Positions 24,504 through 37,930 of a stretch of DNA of 64,000 nt are shown in pieces. Position 1 is the first letter of the stretch. Each line of letters begins with the position of its first letter. The stretch spans positions 53,930,298 to 53,994,297 of the forward strand of contig NC_089755.1 in NCBI RefSeq assembly GCF_040412425.1. Direction: 5' to 3'. The position numbers and the translations under genes were made by a program. The DNA comes from Macrobrachium rosenbergii. Taxonomy: Eukaryota > Arthropoda > Malacostraca > Decapoda > Palaemonidae. A model generated the notes under the pieces. It was not told where the DNA came from and searched no databases. It saw only the letters and a program-made list of their open reading frames with translations.

Positions 24504-24775
24504 AGAAATTGCTTTCAGTGTCTAGAGAAGTGCTTTCAGTGTCTAGAGAAGTGCTTTCAGTGTCTGTTGAAGTGATTTCAATGTTTAGTGAAGTCCTTTC
24601 AGTGTCAAGTGAAGTGTTTTTAATGTGATTTCAATGTCTAGAGAAGTGTTTTTAATGTCTAGAGTAGTTTCATTGTCTAGAGAAGTGCTTCCAATGTCTG
24701 GAGAAGTTTCAGTGTCTAGAGAAGTGCTTCAGTATCTAGTGTAGTGTTTTCTGTGTCTAGAAAAGTGCTTTCAAG
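24504..24775. repeat. Degenerate minisatellite, unit about 23 bp, about 11 copies
   Basis: Variants of GTGTCTAGAGAAGTGCTTTC-A follow one another; later copies are shortened or carry TTTTAATGT. Confidence 0.88.
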
Positions 24776-25295
<520 letters not shown>

Positions 25296-25336
25296 GTTTG
25301 TATATTCATCACGTTCCATATTTTCGTGATTAGTTA

Positions 25337-25340
<4 letters not shown>

Positions 25341-25395
<55 letters not shown>

Positions 25396-25424
25396 ATGTA
25401 TATAGATGTATGAATATGCACATC

Positions 25425-25496
<72 letters not shown>
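25341..25496. repeat. (TA)n arrays right of foldback F3
   Basis: Two TA runs, about 52 and 67 bp, separated by AAGATGTATATAGATGTATG and a short unique sequence. Confidence 0.97.
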
Positions 25497-25503
<7 letters not shown>

Positions 25504-25945
25504 GTTTATATATATACATTTACATATACATATACATAATAATACATACATACTGTACATACATACATTTGGATCCAGGCTTAGCAGACAAGCGGTTCTA
25601 AAGTGTGAGGACACCGAGAAATTAAGATTGCATCGTGGCTATTAAAAATTACATACGTCTCTGGTAAAAAGTGATAAGTAGATATATATATACTTATATA
25701 TTATGTATGTGTATATATACTGTATATATATTATATATATGTATAACATGTTTTCAATAACCAATGAAAGAAAAATACGGAGTACATAGGAATGACCTCA
25801 ATTATTTCCTATGTAATGGTATATATTTTTTTTATCTCGATAATAAAACCTCTGACCAACTTTACAAGTACCAGAGCACTTGTCAACATGTTATCTCTGT
25901 GTTATTATCATTTTTACTTGCAAGTTCTAAGTGGATATAATCTTT

Positions 25946-26362
25946 AGTTTTCTGTAAAAGTAAACTATTGTGCCGGCTTTGTCTGTCCGTCTGCACTTTT
26001 TTATGTCCGCACTTTTTCTGTCCGCCCTCAGATCTTAAAAACTACTGAGGCTAGAGGGCTGCAAATTGGTGTGTTGATCATCCACCCTCCAATTATCAAA
26101 CATACCACAAATTACAGCCCTCTAGCCTCAGTAATTTTTATTTTATTTAAAGTTAAAGTTATCCATAATCTTGCTTCTGACGACGATATAGAATAGGCCA
26201 CCACCAGGCCATGGATGAAGTTTCAGGGGCCGCGGCTCATACAGCATTATACCGAGACCACCGAAAGATAGATCTGTTTTCGGTGGCCTTGATTATACGC
26301 TGTAGCGCCTGTACAGACAACTCAGTTGCGCCGAAGAAACTTTGGCGCAATTTTTACTTGTT
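25946..26362 (+). mobile_element. Element B, copy 2 (full length)
   Basis: Four stem-loops in order: AGTTTTCTGTAAAAGTAAACT; the long stem around AAAACTACTGAGGCTAGAGG and its complement; CACCGAAAGATAGATC...TTTTCGGTGG; and GCGCCGAAGAAACTTTGGCGC, followed by AATTTTTACTTG. Internal signatures are GCCGGCTTTGTCTGTCCGTC and GGGCCGCGGCTCATACAGCA. No protein is encoded. Confidence 0.85.
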
Positions 26363-26816
26363 TTTGTTTTGCCCAAGAACTCAAAACCGAATTTTTTTAT
26401 TACAGTGTATTTCATTTTTCCAAGAAACATTACTGAATTTCACTCAGCGAATAACATTTGTAATGGTACCTACTCACTGAGGTATACCACGTTAAGCTAT
26501 TTACATTATATCTGTGTGCAATTCTTTATCTTAAAATATTCTAATGATGAATTACACTAGAATGAAAAGATAAATTATAGTTCATAGAATGGAAAAGATA
26601 AATCATAGTTCATAGTCATAGAATGAAAAGATAAATAAAGGTCAGAGGTCATAGAATGAAAAGATAAATAATAGGTCATTCATGCATTACGTATTCAGGA
26701 GTCTCCTATAAAGTATCTGAGATGCCAGGACTGTTTAAAGTTAATATTTGCCCTCAGGTTGAAACGACTTATCTTGATTCATTATCTGAATGTTTGATAA
26801 GCTTTTTTCTTTTTAA

Positions 26817-26820
<4 letters not shown>
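26363..26820. repeat. Mostly unique; short tandem repeat at 26550-26680
   Basis: The motif CATAGAATGAAAAGATAAAT recurs four times with variable spacing. The rest of the interval holds nothing recognised. Confidence 0.6.
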
Positions 26821-26822
<2 letters not shown>

Positions 26823-26895
<73 letters not shown>

Positions 26896-26971
26896 ATACT
26901 TTTATCCCCATAATAAGTGGTTATGAGATTAATCTCCTCGTAAAACTCAACTGTTATCAGAGAAACTTTTA

Positions 26972-27042
<71 letters not shown>
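26823..27042. repeat. (CT)n and (GA)n arrays in inverted arrangement
   Basis: About 64 bp of CT (26823-26886), a spacer of 87 bases, then about 69 bp of GA (26974-27042). The two arrays are mutually complementary and could form a hairpin. Confidence 0.97.
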
Positions 27043-27045
<3 letters not shown>

Positions 27046-27730
27046 TTATTCAGTCATTCATATTGTTTAGTTTGAAAACAGGGCCGTTCGTGAACAAGAG
27101 AAAAATAGGAGCAAGAGAAATATGGTAATGAGATAATAATGAATACAACGAATAGTATATTGAAAAATATATAAATAGATGTGATGGTAATTATTCAGCA
27201 GATGAGAAACGCAGTTTATAATTTGTCGAATAACAGTTTTACGTTTTTTTATACCAGTAAGGTACTGGAACAAATAACACTGCTTGTTCCTCTAAACTTC
27301 AAGATATCATATTTAACAGCCTGAAGAAAACGGTTCCGCAATTTTACAGATATAATTCCATTGAAAAATTATCTTCTTCTTGTCAGCCCTCACTGGAAGC
27401 CTGCTCTCAATTCTATAGCCAGCTCTCGCAACAGAGATTCTCATAATCAGCTTTTGAATGGGGCAGACGAAACATAATTCGTTTCTGTGCTAAGACTGAT
27501 TTCCTTCCTGTCTATTGTCAACTCGTACCTTAACAATAGTGTTTGAGAATTCTGGAGTACAGCCTATAAGAACTGGGCTATTATCTCTTTGAACTTGGAA
27601 ATAAACAGTATTCCATCTTGAGGGTTCAGATTCCGGCTGGCTAAGACTACCTGTTCAAAAATGGAAGGTTTATGTAATTACCAGATGTACATCTTCCAAG
27701 AGAGACACGTCAGATTGTATGTGTGTATAT
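27043..27730. other. No gene recognised
   Basis: Contains TTTATAATTTGTCGAATAAC (27208-27230), a motif shared with the (CT)n-flanked segments at about 34218 and 34310. Nothing else was recognised. Confidence 0.4.
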
Positions 27731-27734
27731 GTAT

Positions 27735-27776
27735 GTATATATATATATATATATACAAATTTGATATTTACATTTT

Positions 27777-27833
<57 letters not shown>
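27735..27833. repeat. (TA)n array left of the Penelope-like fragment
   Basis: TA runs interrupted by CAAATTTGATATTTACATTT. Confidence 0.96.
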
Positions 27834-27836
<3 letters not shown>

Positions 27837-27837
27837 A

Positions 27838-28235
27838 AAATGTAAATATGAAATATAAGGAGCCCATAAAAACGCCAAAATGTAGAAAATAAATGCCATA
27901 TTTCAGAGACCAAACTGTCTCTCTCTTCAGGCAAGTAATAAATGAGAAAGAGTTATAGAAAAGCGGTACTTATACCAGAAGGTCCATAGGTCAGCCGTTG
28001 CATCACTCTAGTTGGCAATTTCTCTTTAATATTCTTAATCGCTGGTTGGAGGAAGATTTTATCTGTAATATATGAATCCCAGGCTCCTTTTGAAAGGTTC
28101 GTCATATTTTGTTTAATCAAAGCTGATTCCGCCATCTGGCTTTTGAACCGACAATTGCTGCTATAAATTATACGAGACAAATTCCAGTTTATTCCGTTTT
28201 AACAGAAAATATCTCACATTCATATGTATATATAC
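27838..28235 (-). mobile_element. Penelope-like element remnant (F4), flanked by (TA)n
   Basis: On the minus strand it begins CATATGAATGTGAGATATTT, has a short coding end (separate entry), then TTGCCTGAAGAGAGAGACAG-TTTG-GTCTCTGAAA, and ends GGGCTCCTTATATTTC before (TA)n. The copy at 62397-62625 shares both ends and the stem-loop. The end motif TTTTAACAGAAAATATCTCA appears inverted relative to the stem-loop here but in the same direction there, so the termini occur in more than one orientation, as known for Penelope-like elements. Confidence 0.55.
27953..28180 (-). pseudogene. C-terminal end of a Penelope-like protein
   Basis: 75 codons ending at a TAA. The segment AESALIKQNMTNLSKGAWDS resembles the C-terminal end of the GIY-YIG endonuclease region in Penelope-like and related proteins, where an E-S/A-x-x-I-K block is followed by an N-x-N-L/I-S-x-G block. 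Reverse transcriptase and catalytic GIY-YIG residues are absent: only the last part of the gene remains. The family call is from memory of the motif and should be treated as tentative. Confidence 0.45.
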
Positions 28236-28322
28236 TGTATATATATATATACATACATTTATACATATATAAGAGTATGATATATATATGTGTGTATGTG
28301 TGAGAGAATGTATATGTATATA

Positions 28323-28325
<3 letters not shown>

Positions 28326-28413
<88 letters not shown>
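28326..28413. repeat. (TA)n microsatellite
   Basis: About 88 bp of pure TA following an interrupted TA/TG region. Confidence 0.98.
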
Positions 28414-28417
<4 letters not shown>

Positions 28418-28958
28418 CCATTTTGACGTTTTCCATTTACCACCTTTGTGTGCCTTCATTTCAGCCACTCACTGGTTCAGTGATGAACTCGTAAGTCATA
28501 ACCCACCGTCCAATCAATGCTCCTTGACGCGAAATCGTAATTACGCGTGTTTATCATCTTCGGGAACTCTGGTGAACAGAAGTTCTTTATCAACATGAAA
28601 GGCTGAACTGAAAAGGTTCAGTGTCATTTGCCCTTTAATAGGATAAGTACTCGGTGTGAGTACACAGTTACGTAACCTATTTGGTTTGCGTTCCCATTTT
28701 CCTTCTTTATGAAGGACCCGCTTCTAGGAAATCGGTCCCAGCTAAAAAAATGTTAGGGTTCAGGCTCATGGAAATTTATTCAGTACATTCTAAATCGTTC
28801 TTAATTGTGTCAGAAGGGTTTACTACAGGTTTGCGTGACGATTGTGAATAGTTTTTTTTTTTTCTGTGTAGCCCTTATGAATATTTCTTTGAAAGAAGTC
28901 CTTAGACCATGCCTCTTAAAGAAAGCTTCCACAAAATTATATGCCTAAATTCAAAGTA

Positions 28959-28960
<2 letters not shown>
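28414..28960. other. Mostly unique; possible micro-exon signals at 28465-28490
   Basis: TTCATTTCAG at 28455-28464 is a strong acceptor and GTAAGT at 28491 a strong donor, enclosing 26 bases. No partner exon is known, so this may be chance. Confidence 0.15.

Positions 28961-28961
<1 letters not shown>

Positions 28962-29036
<75 letters not shown>
28962..29036. repeat. (TA)n microsatellite
   Basis: About 75 bp of pure TA. Confidence 0.98.
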
Positions 29037-29039
<3 letters not shown>

Positions 29040-29059
29040 ATAGATATTTTTACATCTGT

Positions 29060-31230
29060 TGTAGGATATAAGAGGAATCCAATATCTCCAAAACTACGCC
29101 TATTCTACTCATTTATAACGAATTGAACGTCAGAAACGTTCAAAGCACAGAATAAAATATAAGAAAATGACATTTTCAACGTTAGAATACGATTAATGGA
29201 TTAAAGTAACATTTACGAACGTTCAGTGGACCTTACCTTGATCAGAATCAGAATTACAATATATACGTTATTGTCATTTCACTCGATTTGTATTTTTCCC
29301 CACCCAAAAAATTCTCATTTCCCACTGTAGTCTTCCCATACTTGTAGGATATAAGAGATTCCAGTATAATTAAACCACTAATTTGTTATTGGTATTAATT
29401 CAGGAACGTTCAAAACACGAAAAACAAACAAATGAGTAAATCAGTCGAAATAACCAAAGGAACGAGAGTTATACGTCTGCACCAAAGAATTGATGACTAA
29501 GTACTGAAGCTGGATTTTCCAAGCAACGCCTGAATTCCAAAATCTCACTCATTGCAAAAGAACCAGTCAGGTTTCAACATTATTCATGTAACCTAATATC
29601 CATATGGAAATAACAGGACTTGCTAAATACAGCTAGCCATTCTTACCCACAATACACCGCGACAAACACAAGCCAGTCACGCGACCTTCGAAAAACGTAA
29701 ACAGTATTGAAAAGTCTAGGTTTGTAACGACATTCGTTGCTCAATATATCTTTTAACATTGAATTTTTGTATATTTTAGAATGAGTTTATGATTTTCGTC
29801 TCAGACTTATTAAAGAGACTTACGAACAAGCAGAAAAACTAGAGTAGGTCTAATGACGACTGGTTGTTAGAGTGAAATATTAAACACGATTTGTAAATTG
29901 TAATATATTGAAAGTATGTCGGGCTTTCTGTCATATTAATAATTATGAAAATGCAAGTATATCTATATTCTATAGTTCCCCTGCAGATCTCTGCAGTATA
30001 AAAAAAAACAAAAGAGAAAACGGGCTCATCTTTATAATAAAGAAAACGTACATCCTAAAATGCCTTACTCAAGAAATTTGATTGATTCCCTCAACTGCCA
30101 ATGACTGGCTACACAAGCTTTTACGTATGCCTGTTTGTGAATTCTTTAAAGCATGATCGTTGTGTAGGTCATATAAGTATTTCCTGTTAAAAATTATGCT
30201 GTTCATATACTTCTTTTACGTGCTTTACATTCACGACCGTTCATGAAATCCGATTTTGTGGCCCTGTTGGTTAGGAGAGTCCAGAGGTCCACATCCTGCC
30301 CCCTATTCCTTTCAGGACCCGACCTTTTGGAAAAGGGCATGTGGTGGCACAAGGCCGTCTGATTCTGAAGTAACTGACCGAGCAGTCATTTTAATTTTAA
30401 AGTGTTGAAATGTATAATTGGTGTCAAGCCTAATAAATAGTTACAGATATATTTAGGCCTAGTTATAATAAGTGCCTTTATATCTCTCTATGTATTAAAT
30501 TTAACACACGTTAAAGTCATGTAATATTTCGAATTCACCCAATTTCTTATCGCACAGTCGGAAAGTTCTTGAAAAATAATAAACATATGGACATATCTTA
30601 TTAGTGAAAACAGCTATATTAGTTATTTGGTCTTACTGTTTGTGTAATTTAATCATTATACCAGAGACTAACTCTAAGATTAAAACTTCTCAATGAAAAT
30701 TCGTGATCATTATCATCTGTGCCTGGGTGTATGGAAGGAAAAAATAAGACACTATTGAGATCAGCAAGTGTCATTTTAAAGTCTACACAGCTTGCAATAT
30801 TCGTAATTCTCCCTTTGTGGTTATCGAATTCTGCGTCATGCATCTTAGCTCAGTCATATTTTTATTGTCGCAGTTCACATTCTTGTCTTGCGGCCACAGA
30901 TTCTAGCCTAGACTTGTTACACAAAAAAGGGAAGACGGCTTGCTGGTTGCAGATGAATGGCTTACGTTACACGAAAAATAGACCTCGTCGTTTGTAACAA
31001 ATTGTTAATGTTTGAAACTGCGTTTGTAACAAATTGTTAATGTTTGAAACTGGATATATTGACTGTATATATTGACTGTATTTTTTACTTGATTGTATAT
31101 GAAGGTTATCTCTTTTTTTCTTGTGTTTTTTTATAGGAAATTAAATGAAAATAGATACATTAGTAGCGCATTGTGGTACCTTTGAAGGATATTGTTCACG
31201 GAAAATATAGTCATTTCTCAGAATGTACTG
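29060..31230. other. Unique AT-rich region, no gene recognised
   Basis: Two related segments, AGGATATAAGAGGAATCCAA...AACGTTCAAAGCAC (29062-29150) and AGGATATAAGAGATTCCAGT...AACGTTCAAAACAC (29346-29420), indicate an old duplication of about 285 bp. TTTGTAACAAATTGTTAATG is duplicated at about 30989 and 31024. A 64-codon minus frame at 30649-30843 has protein-like composition but no recognised motif. Confidence 0.45.
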
Positions 31231-31236
31231 TTCCTG

Positions 31237-31238
<2 letters not shown>

Positions 31239-31330
<92 letters not shown>

Positions 31331-31990
31331 AATAAGAATAGGGGTTTCTCTAAACCCATAAACACATGGAACAAACCAACAGGGGCCATTGACTTGAAAT
31401 TCAAGCTTCCAAAGAATATGGTGTTCATTTGAAAGAAGTTACAGAAGATAGTAGGAAATACAGAAAGAAGAGATCAGTTATTGAAAAAAAAAAAAGATAA
31501 ATGAATGAATTAATGAATAAATAGATAAAAGCATAAATTTGTAAAATACAAGGTGAATTGTTATAGGGTGGTTACACACTGCATCTGCGCTTGAACTTTT
31601 GAGATTCTAATCGCTCAACATCCTCAAGATACTAGTGGACTCAGGGGGGGCGGGCGACACCTGGGCACGTGCCCCCCAATGAAAAATAATAACAAAATAA
31701 TAATATTGAAGATTTAGATAACAATAACATAAATATAAAAATGGGAAAAATATAAAAAGTCTATTTTAGAAAAATATATATATATGTATAATATGAAAAT
31801 TGGTCCCCCCGCCCCCATGAAATTTTTCTGGGTCCGCTAGTGCCTCAGGGAGACAGTTCCACAGTCCAACTGTGTGAGGAATAAAAGACCTCAGGAACTG
31901 AGAAGTACTGTGTTTTCTGTAAACTAATTGTATTACCCTAGTTAACATCATATTCTAATGAAGGCTATTTCTATTCCTTTTTATCCTCGA
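31239..31990 (-). mobile_element. LINE C, copy 3, 3' end with coding remnant, split by a hAT-like insertion
   Basis: Minus-strand order: coding remnant FLRSFIPHTVGLWNCLPE (about 31910-31845), which fits the R-S-F-x-P-R-T-x-x-x-W-N-x-L-P block near the C terminus of non-LTR retrotransposon proteins; then an insertion (31630-31842); then the family tail CTTTGGAAGCTTGAATTTCA; then an (AAT)n tail of about 89 bp. This copy ties the AAT-tailed repeat to a LINE. Confidence 0.75.
31630..31842. mobile_element. hAT-like MITE nested in LINE C
   Basis: The termini TACTAGTGGACTCAG and, from the other end, CACTAGCGGACCCAG agree at 12 of 15 positions. The flanks CCTCAAGA and CCTCAGGG agree at 6 of 8, consistent with an aged 8-bp target duplication typical of hAT elements. 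The interior is AT-rich and non-coding. The insertion separates the LINE coding end from its tail. Confidence 0.65.
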
Positions 31991-32299
31991 ATCCTTGAAT
32001 CCTTAACTAAAATAGATGAAACTTCAGTTGATATATCTCAACCAGTAAGCACTTGCATAAACATCCGCATCGATGACCATAGCCCTTGCGGTGCCAGTTC
32101 TATTTACAAAATCTATGCCGAGATCTTTTTATAGCAGAACTCCCGTGTATGAATCACCTTACTGATTACACATCAGTGACCTCCTTGGGTACATTACCGT
32201 TACAGTAATCGCCTTCTGATGTGAGTAGATTTTCGTATAAGTGTTTTTAATCTCAGGTCTTTAGTTTTTATTCAAACTGCTATTCAGTCATGCCATTAT

Positions 32300-33030
32300 C
32301 TTAATTATGTTTTTTTAATGGTGTTTCTGCAAATAGCTATAACCATTATTTTTTTTTTTACTTTGTCTACAAGTGGCTATAACTATTTTTTTCGATGTGT
32401 CTACAAGTAGTTTATAACTTTTATTTTTACTAATGTTTCGACAGATAGCTATAACTATTTTTTTAGTTTATAACTTTATTTTTCACTATTTTTTACTAAT
32501 GTTTTTTTTTACTGTCTACAAGATAGCTATAACTAATTTTTTTACTAATGTACTGTTTTCTTTTTTACAAAAGATCTGTAACTATTATTTTTCACTACTG
32601 TTTCTGCAAATATCTATAACTATTAATTTTTACTTCTGTTTCTACAAAGATATGTAACTATTATTTTTCACCACTACTGTTTCTACAAATAGCTATAACT
32701 ATTCTCTTTTACTGTTCCTACAAAGATCTGTAACTATTATTTTTCACTGCTGTTTCTACAAATAGCTATAACTATTATTTTTTACTGTCTACAAATATCT
32801 ATAACTATTCTTTTACTGTTTCTACAAATAGATATAACTATTATTTTTACTACTGTTTTTGCAAGGAGATATTACTAATATTTTTAATACTGTTTCTACT
32901 AATATCTATAACTATAATTTTTTTCCGTTTCTACAAAGATCTCTAACATTTAATTTTTACTGTTTCCACAAATATCTATAACTATTATTGTTTATTACTG
33001 TTTCTACAAATAGATATTACTATTATACTG
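32300..33030. repeat. AT-rich minisatellite, unit about 35-40 bp, many copies
   Basis: Variants of TTTCTACAAATAGCTATAAC followed by TATTATTTTTTACTACTG recur. Copies differ at AGCTATAAC, ATCTATAAC and GATCTGTAAC. Confidence 0.85.
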
Positions 33031-33365
33031 TGCTGGCAAGTTAAAACTTAAGTTTTTCTACGACGTCTAAAAATAATGGGATTTCTCTGCTATATGTCAG
33101 TAACTAGGTACTAGTGGAGAATGGTACGGGGTGGCAGCCGCATCCCAAAGACAGTTGAACTGTGTGTTTGTAGCTGAGGGAAATGTCTTTTCTGACAACT
33201 TCATCTATGTCAAGATCAGTGACAACATTTTCATCAACCCTCAGGACTGATCAAAAGCTTCTTGACCTTGTGTCCATCTTTCATGGAAGCTCAATAGTTT
33301 CAGAGCCTTCGTTTATTTTCAGTTGGGTATTTGCCCCAAAGTATTACTTTTTTACCACACGAAAG

Positions 33366-33625
33366 ACTTCGTAAGGGGTTAGTGTCGTCAGTGCACCTCG
33401 CTCGGTGCACTGTAGGCATTACTCAAGGTTCTTTGCGGCGTCCCTTCGGCCACTAGCTGCGACCCCTTTCATTTCTTTTTATTATACCTCCGTTTATATT
33501 TTTTCCTTCCATCTTCCTTTCCACCCTCTCTTAACAATTGTTTCAACATTATTTTCGGGGCTGAATGACCTCATAGGTCCCAGCGCTCGGCCTTTGGCCT
33601 AAATTTTATATTCCAATATATTCCA
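33366..33625 (+). mobile_element. SINE A, copy 8
   Basis: The 5' hairpin GTGCACC-TCGCTC-GGTGCAC has an intact stem and a changed loop. The body CGTCCCTTCGGCCACTAGCT and 3' stem GACCT-CAT-AGGTC are clear. The central segment is deleted as in copy 3. Possible short flank repeat GAAAGAC on both sides. Confidence 0.85.
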
Positions 33626-33675
33626 AACAATGGGAAAGACGTAATTGCTGTTATCACGGGGTATTCTTGGTTCTG

Positions 33676-34587
<912 letters not shown>

Positions 34588-34589
34588 GG

Positions 34590-34924
34590 GGAGAGGGTGC
34601 CAAAAAAACCCCCCAAAGTCATGATTTTTCCGAATAATAATCATAAGATTGATTGTAGTATCTGCCAGCTTATCTTCACGTTTCCAGTACCCTTTAAGGT
34701 TACTGAAAAGGTCCTATGGATCTAGGTACACAAGATTATTATTACTTGGAGACATGTTGTGCTGCGAGTGGCAGGCCAGCCAGCGCTTTTGTTGTTATTT
34801 ATACTTCCTCACAGGCATTATATATATGTAGAAACCATTCTAGTGTCATTTTAGACTTAAAACTATTCTATACCTACATCAGAGACAAACGTGCAAATGC
34901 TCATGACTCCAGACGTATTCAGTT
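34590..34924. other. No recognisable feature
   Basis: Unique sequence; open frames of 60-80 codons without motifs. Confidence 0.4.
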
Positions 34925-35165
34925 AGTAACTGACTTCATAACCTCTGTGCTGGGATTTTGAAGTTGGAACCAACAAAGAATATAGAGATTACTTGTTGGT
35001 GTCTGTAAATATCGTACAGATCTGTCTGTTCAGGTGGTATTGCCTGTCACTCAACCACAAATTACGTAACTAACTTCATAACCTCTGTGTTGGGATCTTG
35101 AAGCTGAAACCAGCAAAGAATATAGAGATTACTTGTTCGTGTTTGTAAACGTCTTACAGGTCTGT
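34925..35165. repeat. Direct duplication, unit about 138 bp
   Basis: CTTCATAACCTCTGTGCTGG...AAGAATATAGAGATTACTTG occurs at about 34934 and 35072 with a few changes. Confidence 0.85.
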
Positions 35166-35569
35166 CATCTGCGATCTCCAGAGGGACCTCTGATGCATAT
35201 AGTATTTGCCAGTGCCAACTTCTCGTCCACGTAAACAAGATGGTGTGTAATGCAGATGATGTAACTCCTTTTGCGCTTGTCTCTTGTCCCTTAGTGCAAA
35301 GTCATGTGTCTGCTAATTGTGGTTATACAAAACTACAAACGGCATTATTCTTTGTTACAAAGATTTTGTCGAGATTTTTATTGCGTGCTGCTAAAATTAT
35401 CGGAATTGTCGGCAGATTATTAGACGACGTTTATTTGCTAGTGTAAGAAACCATAACGCTATGAATAACAAAATTACGTTTGGACTGTAGGAAAAATTAT
35501 TTTTCGTTGCGTATAAAAATCTTGTCCGGAGAAATAGAAGACATTATCAAGATTATTCGTATGTTTTTG

Positions 35570-36030
35570 ATGATTATTATTGCAGCGTTAACTGGAATAA
35601 TTATTGTTTTGTTGACTATTATTGCAGTGTTAACTAATAATTTTGGTGATTATTATTGCATTGTTAAATGTAATAATTTTGGTGATTATTATTACAATAA
35701 CTGTAATAATTTGTTGATTATTATTACAGTGTGAACTGTAATAATTTTGTTGATTACTATTAAACTGTTAACTGTAATAATTTTGGTGATTATTATTACA
35801 TAAACTGTAATAATTTTGTTGATTATTATTACGGTGTTAACTGTAATAATTTTGTTGATTACTAGTACAGTGTTAACTGTAATAATTTTGGTGATTATTA
35901 TTACGGTGTTAACTGCAATAATTTTGTTGATTACTAGTACAGTGTTAAGTAATAATTTTGGTGATTATTATTATGGTGTTATCTGTAATAATTTTGTTGA
36001 TTATTATTACAGTGTTAACCGTAATATTTC
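35570..36030. repeat. AT-rich minisatellite, unit about 35-36 bp, about 12 copies
   Basis: Variants of GTTAACTGTAATAATTTTGG and TGATTATTATTACAGT alternate. In some copies TTTGTTGATTACTAGTACAG replaces the second part, giving a two-type pattern toward the 3' side. Confidence 0.88.
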
Positions 36031-36269
36031 TTAAAATATTGACGTTTCAAAGACAAACTTTTGCTCAGACTCATAGCCGTGACTCTGGCTCATTGACGAG
36101 TCCAGCTCACTTATCACGGGGGCTACTGCAAGGGTGGACTACCCGTCCATACCCAAATTTGGGCTCTTCAGACGATGCTGACTTATTCATTATGGACTGG
36201 CCCCCTTGATGACTGTTCAGTCCATCAGAAAACCAGAGAGTAGCCTAATTGCAAGAGAGTCCTCTGGTA

Positions 36270-36274
<5 letters not shown>

Positions 36275-36349
<75 letters not shown>
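36275..36349. repeat. (GA)n at the 3' end of a LINE fragment
   Basis: About 75 bp of GA. Read on minus it is (CT)n immediately after the 3' untranslated tail of the LINE fragment at 36350-36548. Confidence 0.95.
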
Positions 36350-36351
<2 letters not shown>

Positions 36352-36548
36352 AAAAGGATTAGGATGTCTGAAAGACGTATTAGTCCATCTGAGGGGATAG
36401 CATGTGCTCACTTATCTGAAGGAGTAGGTTTTACTGTTCATTCACAGCGTTGTAACGATTTTGTCTAGCTTTCTTTTAAACTCCTCCACACTGTTGATGT
36501 TTACAACTTCTGGTGACAGTGTTTTCCATGTGTCACGTATCTTGTATG
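36350..36548 (-). pseudogene. C-terminal end and 3' tail of a CR1/L2-like LINE
   Basis: The minus frame reads IQDTWKTLSPEVVNINSVEE then FKRKLDKIVTTL and a stop at about 36451. This is the typical C terminus of such LINE proteins (W-x-x-L-P-x-x-V-V-x-x-x-S-V-x-x-F-K-x-x-L-D). About 100 bases of tail follow and end in (CT)n. The upstream side is cut by the second (GA)n array. Confidence 0.65.
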
Positions 36549-36549
36549 C

Positions 36550-36551
<2 letters not shown>

Positions 36552-36628
<77 letters not shown>
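36552..36628. repeat. (GA)n microsatellite
   Basis: About 77 bp of GA, directly bordering the LINE C-terminal fragment. Confidence 0.97.
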
Positions 36629-36631
<3 letters not shown>

Positions 36632-36814
36632 CTGTGATCTATGACTTATATGCTTGAGAGCTTTGAAAAATGCCTGAGATATATATAGTGGTCGTTTGAT
36701 GAATAATATAAAGGCAATATATTCAAGTCTTTGGGATGTCTTAATTGATAAATTTCCTAGAAGACTTTTTTTTATTTTTTCAGCTGTTCTCTTTCATTGA
36801 AAGAAGGACCATTG

Positions 36815-37100
36815 GGTGATTTTGCCATCAGTGCACTTAAGGTTCTTTGCAGCGTCCCTTCGGCCCCTAGCAGCAACCCCGTTCACTCATTTCACTGTAC
36901 CTCCGTTCATATTCTCTTTCTTCCATCTTCCTTCCCTCAACCCTCTCCTAACAATTGTTTGATAGTGCAACTGCGAGGTTGTCTTCCTGTTACACTTTCC
37001 AAACCTTTTTACTCTCAATTTCCCTTCCAGCGCTGAATGACCACATCATAGGTCCCAGCGCTTGGTCTTTAGCCTAAATTTTATATTCCGTTTCCAATTC
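36815..37100 (+). mobile_element. SINE A, copy 9
   Basis: Starts near GCCATCAGTGCACTTAAGG (5' hairpin collapsed), then the typical body and the 3' end GCCTAAATTTTATATTCC. Confidence 0.85.
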
Positions 37101-37440
37101 AAACGATTGACAGTATATCTCTCTTTCTGCGATCGTGAGTTGGTAAATATACATGAACATGCATCCCGTATGGTTTTTATGCCTCTAACTGATGTCGTAT
37201 CATGAATAAATATGGATAGGCCGCCTCACCATTCAGCTCCAGTTGGTATATCCCTTAACAAAACAAAAGAAGAACTGATTTAATGTCGTTAGAGTTGTAG
37301 ATAATTCTCAGAATTGTAGTATTTAAATATTAGAAGCCCTGGGTAACCTTATATAGTACATGATCACGATCTTCTTGAGGTCCGAATGGTTTAATTATAA
37401 AACATAAGAGAGACATGGATCAGCTCTACATGATAAATCT
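37101..37440. other. No recognisable feature
   Basis: Unique AT-rich sequence. Confidence 0.4.
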
Positions 37441-37458
37441 TTTACAGAGTCTTGTACT

Positions 37459-37500
<42 letters not shown>

Positions 37501-37562
37501 GCCTAAACGTACGAGACGCGGATCGAACTCTGAATATTAAATCATTGACAAAGTCGTGTACT

Positions 37563-37629
<67 letters not shown>

Positions 37630-37743
37630 GAAACGAGAGAGTTTGAATATTAAATCATTGACAAAGTCGTCTTCTTCTTCTGAGAGAAAGAGAGAGAGAG
37701 TGTTTTCACTTAATACCTTCTTCTTCTTCTTCTGAGAGAGAGA

Positions 37744-37778
<35 letters not shown>

Positions 37779-37838
37779 CACTTAACACCTTCTTCTGAGA
37801 GAGAGAGAGGGAGTGTTTTCACTCAACACCTTCTTCTT

Positions 37839-37904
<66 letters not shown>

Positions 37905-37912
37905 ATTTCCAC
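37441..37912. repeat. (GA)n higher-order repeat
   Basis: Five GA arrays alternate with related spacers. GAATATTAAATCATTGACAA with AGTCGTGTACTT occurs twice. GAGTGTTTTCACTTAATACC with TTCTTCTTCTTCTGAG occurs about four times at shrinking length. Spacer and array were amplified together. Confidence 0.88.
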
Positions 37913-37930
37913 CTATCACCATCTTCGAAT

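Noticed and set aside
30649..30997. Overlapping frames of 64 (minus) and 92 (plus) codons with protein-like composition
   Set aside because: No recognised motif, splice signal pair or repeat membership; not enough to call a gene.
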